In this document: positions 35,801 through 36,523 of the stretch, piece after piece | How the letters are laid out: every line of letters begins with the position of its first letter | How positions within the stretch are numbered: position 1 is the first letter of the stretch | Source: Candidatus Latescibacterota bacterium | GTDB taxonomy: Bacteria > Latescibacterota > MWCZ01 | Assembly (NCBI GenBank): GCA_029547385.1 | Contig: JAKPPK010000175.1 | Span: 1-36,523, forward strand | Direction: 5' to 3' | Length of the DNA stretch: 36,523 nt | Notes under the pieces: model-generated | What the model was told of the DNA's origin: nothing | Databases searched by the model: none | Seen by the model: only the letters and a program-made list of their open reading frames with translations | Made by a program: the position numbers and the translations under genes

Positions 35801-36187
35801 CCCCCAGTCAGCGTTGGAAAGATTTCCCAGGGAAACGCGCCACCGAAGCGTTCCGTCCGGGGCGAACGCGTGCAGCGTCCCATCGCTGTCTCCAATCAGA
35901 ATCGTCTTGCCCACAGGCAGTTCGATGGTTGTAGGCCAGCCGTGAGCGCGCGCGTCGATCTTTGCACTCCAGCGCACCTCACCACCGCCGTTCAGCGCGA
36001 GGATGTCGCCGTTGTCGGTTCCGACGATTACCAGCGGGCCTTCGGGCGTGTCCACCAGCCCCGGGCAACCGCGGACCTGCGAATTGGTATCGTGGGTCCA
36101 CAGGACGTCAAACGACAACGGCCCGACGGCTGCTGCGGGGGAGGCAGCTAACGCCGCCGCAGCGAAAGCGCGAAAAGATCGACTCAT
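32801..36187 (-). CDS. Exported multidomain protein: PQQ/FG-GAP beta-propeller fused to a GH123-like (DUF4091) domain
   Basis: The product has 1128 residues from the ATG at 36187 (AGGAAGGA eight bases upstream); the listed ORF adds 23 non-coding codons. An N-terminal signal (MSRSFRAFAAAALAASPAAA) marks export. Residues about 25-400 form a beta-propeller with PQQ-like blades (GDSDGTLHAFAPDGTLRW) and FG-GAP calcium loops (DLDGDGSDE, DLDGDGEPE). Residues about 400-690 contain an Ig-like segment and a basic coiled coil (LARGTEEEKRLLAEEGKKEIGRLRAELARRR). The next part (about 690-800) is a beta-sandwich ending in TIPAGETLRLWLDW...TPAGVYSS, typical of GH123/DUF4091 proteins. The last about 330 residues are the catalytic barrel with YILDEPG (adjacent Asp-Glu as in GH123) and GIEDYARLWLL. 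It may hydrolyse N-acetylgalactosaminides. It probably leads the sialidase-like gene. Confidence 0.85.
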   Translation of the reverse strand: MSRSFRAFAAAALAASPAAAVGPLSFDVLWTHDTNSQVRGCPGLVDTPEGPLVIVGTDNGDILALNGGGEVRWSAKIDARAHGWPTTIELPVGKTILIGDSDGTLHAFAPDGTLRWRVSLGNLSNADWGHSGISPWSGIAPLVRGGDAVLVVTDRRGRLSALRADGSIVWQIHLSERTHFPLIAMPAVGDLDGDGSDEIVVSSFDGRIHCFGADASLRWVTPTMTNGEAGYHSPLIVDWGDGPRVLALGDTDGQIRCLDGSGREIWKHQSTNCNIGLHCSVVPFRTNGQWRIFVGWNKTGQEILGTDKKVLRSLSFGGSSGLLFGPTVADLDGDGEPELLMPRIHHGTLRVLDADGNEKTNIDLGGTTWGAPLIADIDRDGIPEFITVEAGNGQVIARKVRGALPGGEIQWPTSRGDFDGRRSRLTEAGHVRTLAPRPIGAARITRAEPEFVGTGKQHVRFASASVPGNSWVWVEATPPVGHRNVFVNRMDDPDHGWIAPFEPGTYTLKTRVQKADGTILGETSERVPFVPFAREKQVAAAILQELSGLSGSAAPTASYLGNLRARQTLFGIQAEQCLARGTEEEKRLLAEEGKKEIGRLRAELARRRYALRTAAQHTGQTTEIVAWDPGHPWVPFDPDTDAPQSEPTDTIRVTTDRRAHEATSVSVANLTGETISVRVWLDPWRGGETAPPLSAVALRRRVFVATARGGYTPDALPELDPSGVVTIPAGETLRLWLDWSSGDTPAGVYSSTLSVRALTVAGDVLRIPLQWEVSTVALPDSMPLAFRVWAYEQPAFFERDAVWADLRAHYVNVYDIPVPTVRYNADGEIAAEDWAAVEDVLRRAPSGSFFLWHGRETIVQPAEGAPGSGSPAWEKAFQTFVPRWLDGLAARGVLPDRHANYILDEPGIDGGPSVYELIRIARLYKTADPRVRIFANPAGGATAQHVDDLNEVVDIFDPIMNFAHLERVLAKGKPTWTYECGDGAKDNTRMRYYWQPIWQGTEMGLSGLGIWSYAGRSVDFWQGPHDGCCDWELVYHGAGGSVIPSHRWQGVRIGIEDYARLWLLSRAADNARGRGDTARAMELTRSRAAMIRQVLESGCDEGVVTRVRSQLRAILAAEIGQQRTERND

Positions 36188-36343
36188 TTGCAGTCCTTCC
36201 TGAGAGCTGAACCGATGGGAACCGAAGGGAGGATAACGCGCGGATTCGTGAAGCAATCGGAATCAAGGGTAAGCCTGAGGGACGTGCGCAGTCAACGCCT
36301 GTCCGGGCTTATACGGTTGCGAAGTCGTTGCAGGAAGCAGGGG
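36188..36343. other. Short intergenic stretch before the GH123-like gene
   Basis: I see no convincing gene or promoter here. A plus-strand ORF (36188-36460) overlaps the partial binding-protein gene on the opposite strand and looks non-coding. The Shine-Dalgarno of the GH123-like gene is near 36196-36203. Confidence 0.5.
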
Positions 36344-36523
36344 TCAGTCGACGCGCTTCCAGCCCTCGTTTGCGGGTTCCAACAGGAATGGCGCGTGTTC
36401 CGTCCCACCCAGACCATTGAAGGAAGTCTCACCGAGAACTCCATTGAAGCGTGTTTTTGAGATCGCATCTCTGATTCGGCCACAACGAAGTGTCAGTTGC
36501 GGCGGCCGCTGCGTTTCGGCGTT
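36344..36523 (-). CDS. C-terminal 59 residues of a branched-chain amino acid type ABC transporter binding protein, truncated by window edge
   Basis: The minus-strand frame is open from the right edge to a TGA at 36344-36346. The ORF track omits it because the start lies outside. The translated end (RCGRIRDAISKTRFNGVLGETSFNGLGGTEHAPFLLEPANEGWKRVD) matches the C-terminus of periplasmic LIV-type binding proteins (usual pattern: l.eAi..t.f.Gv.G...Fd..G......f.l....g.w..v). These proteins capture amino acids or other small ligands for an ABC importer. The ligand cannot be read from this fragment. It lies 157 bases upstream of the large GH123-like gene in the same direction. Whether they share a transcript is unclear. 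Confidence 0.7.
   Translation of the reverse strand, partial: NAETQRPPQLTLRCGRIRDAISKTRFNGVLGETSFNGLGGTEHAPFLLEPANEGWKRVD

Noticed and set aside
36188-36460. 90-aa plus-strand ORF near the right edge
   Set aside because: It starts at TTG without a ribosome site and overlaps the partial LIV-type binding protein frame on the opposite strand, which has family-like sequence.
1-36523. CRISPR arrays, tRNA, rRNA, insertion sequences, integrases or phage genes
   Set aside because: I looked for regularly spaced repeats, TpsiC-arm-like motifs and transposase or integrase motifs and saw none.

Overview
The window is a compact, gene-dense stretch of a bacterial chromosome with moderately high GC. I see no rRNA, tRNA, CRISPR array, insertion sequence or integrase. 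Lipoprotein signal peptides, a GT9 heptosyltransferase-like enzyme and a large exported TPR protein point to a diderm (Gram-negative) cell. The primary-type sigma factor is short (285 aa), like those of the Bacteroidetes/Chlorobi side of the tree. The loop motif of the sigma54 activator (GSFTDA) also fits that side. Together with many sugar- and glycan-active genes, this suggests a heterotrophic, probably uncultured FCB-type or neighbouring lineage (Hydrogenedentota, Latescibacterota, Sumerlaeota and similar). The phylum cannot be fixed from the sequence alone.

Layout. 1-198 (+): tail of a cysteine-rich protein cut by the left edge. 235-7142: a carbohydrate-flavoured block made of a helical-toroid-like protein (-), a lipoprotein enzyme (+), and a two-gene minus-strand unit encoding a GH42-like hydrolase and an AAC(3)-fold acetyltransferase. 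7478-9154 (+): ilvD. 9155-9650: a structured non-coding stretch. 9651-12026 (+): a URO-D family protein and a ceramidase-like protein, facing a minus-strand peptidase pair (S9 and M55, 12052-14858). 14961-16559 (-): pckA, with a good promoter and terminator.

17050-22753 (+): a giant TPR protein, a Crp/Fnr regulator and a sigma54 enhancer-binding protein, apparently one operon. 22762-23457 (-): queC. 23827-24684 (+): the sigma factor, then a 100-aa protein resembling an orphan B12-binding cap domain, ending at a strong bidirectional terminator shared with clpB (-). 28093-28998 (-): a tandem GNAT acetyltransferase, divergent from a GT9 glycosyltransferase (+). 30221-31428 (+): a small protein, then a SUMF1-like lipoprotein. 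31485-36523 (-): a sialidase-like protein, a very large beta-propeller/GH123-like protein and, cut by the right edge, the C-terminus of a branched-chain amino acid type binding protein.

How the genes may work together. Housekeeping genes (ilvD, pckA, queC, the sigma factor, clpB) are interspersed with exported or sugar-active enzymes. The most suggestive biology is a possible sialoglycan or glycosphingolipid salvage capacity (sialidase-like, GH123-like and ceramidase-like genes, although the last is about 20 kb from the other two). The TPR/Crp/sigma54-activator operon looks like an envelope protein tied to its own regulators. Two edge-truncated genes (1-198 and 36344-36523) are absent from the supplied ORF track and were found by reading the open frames at the ends.
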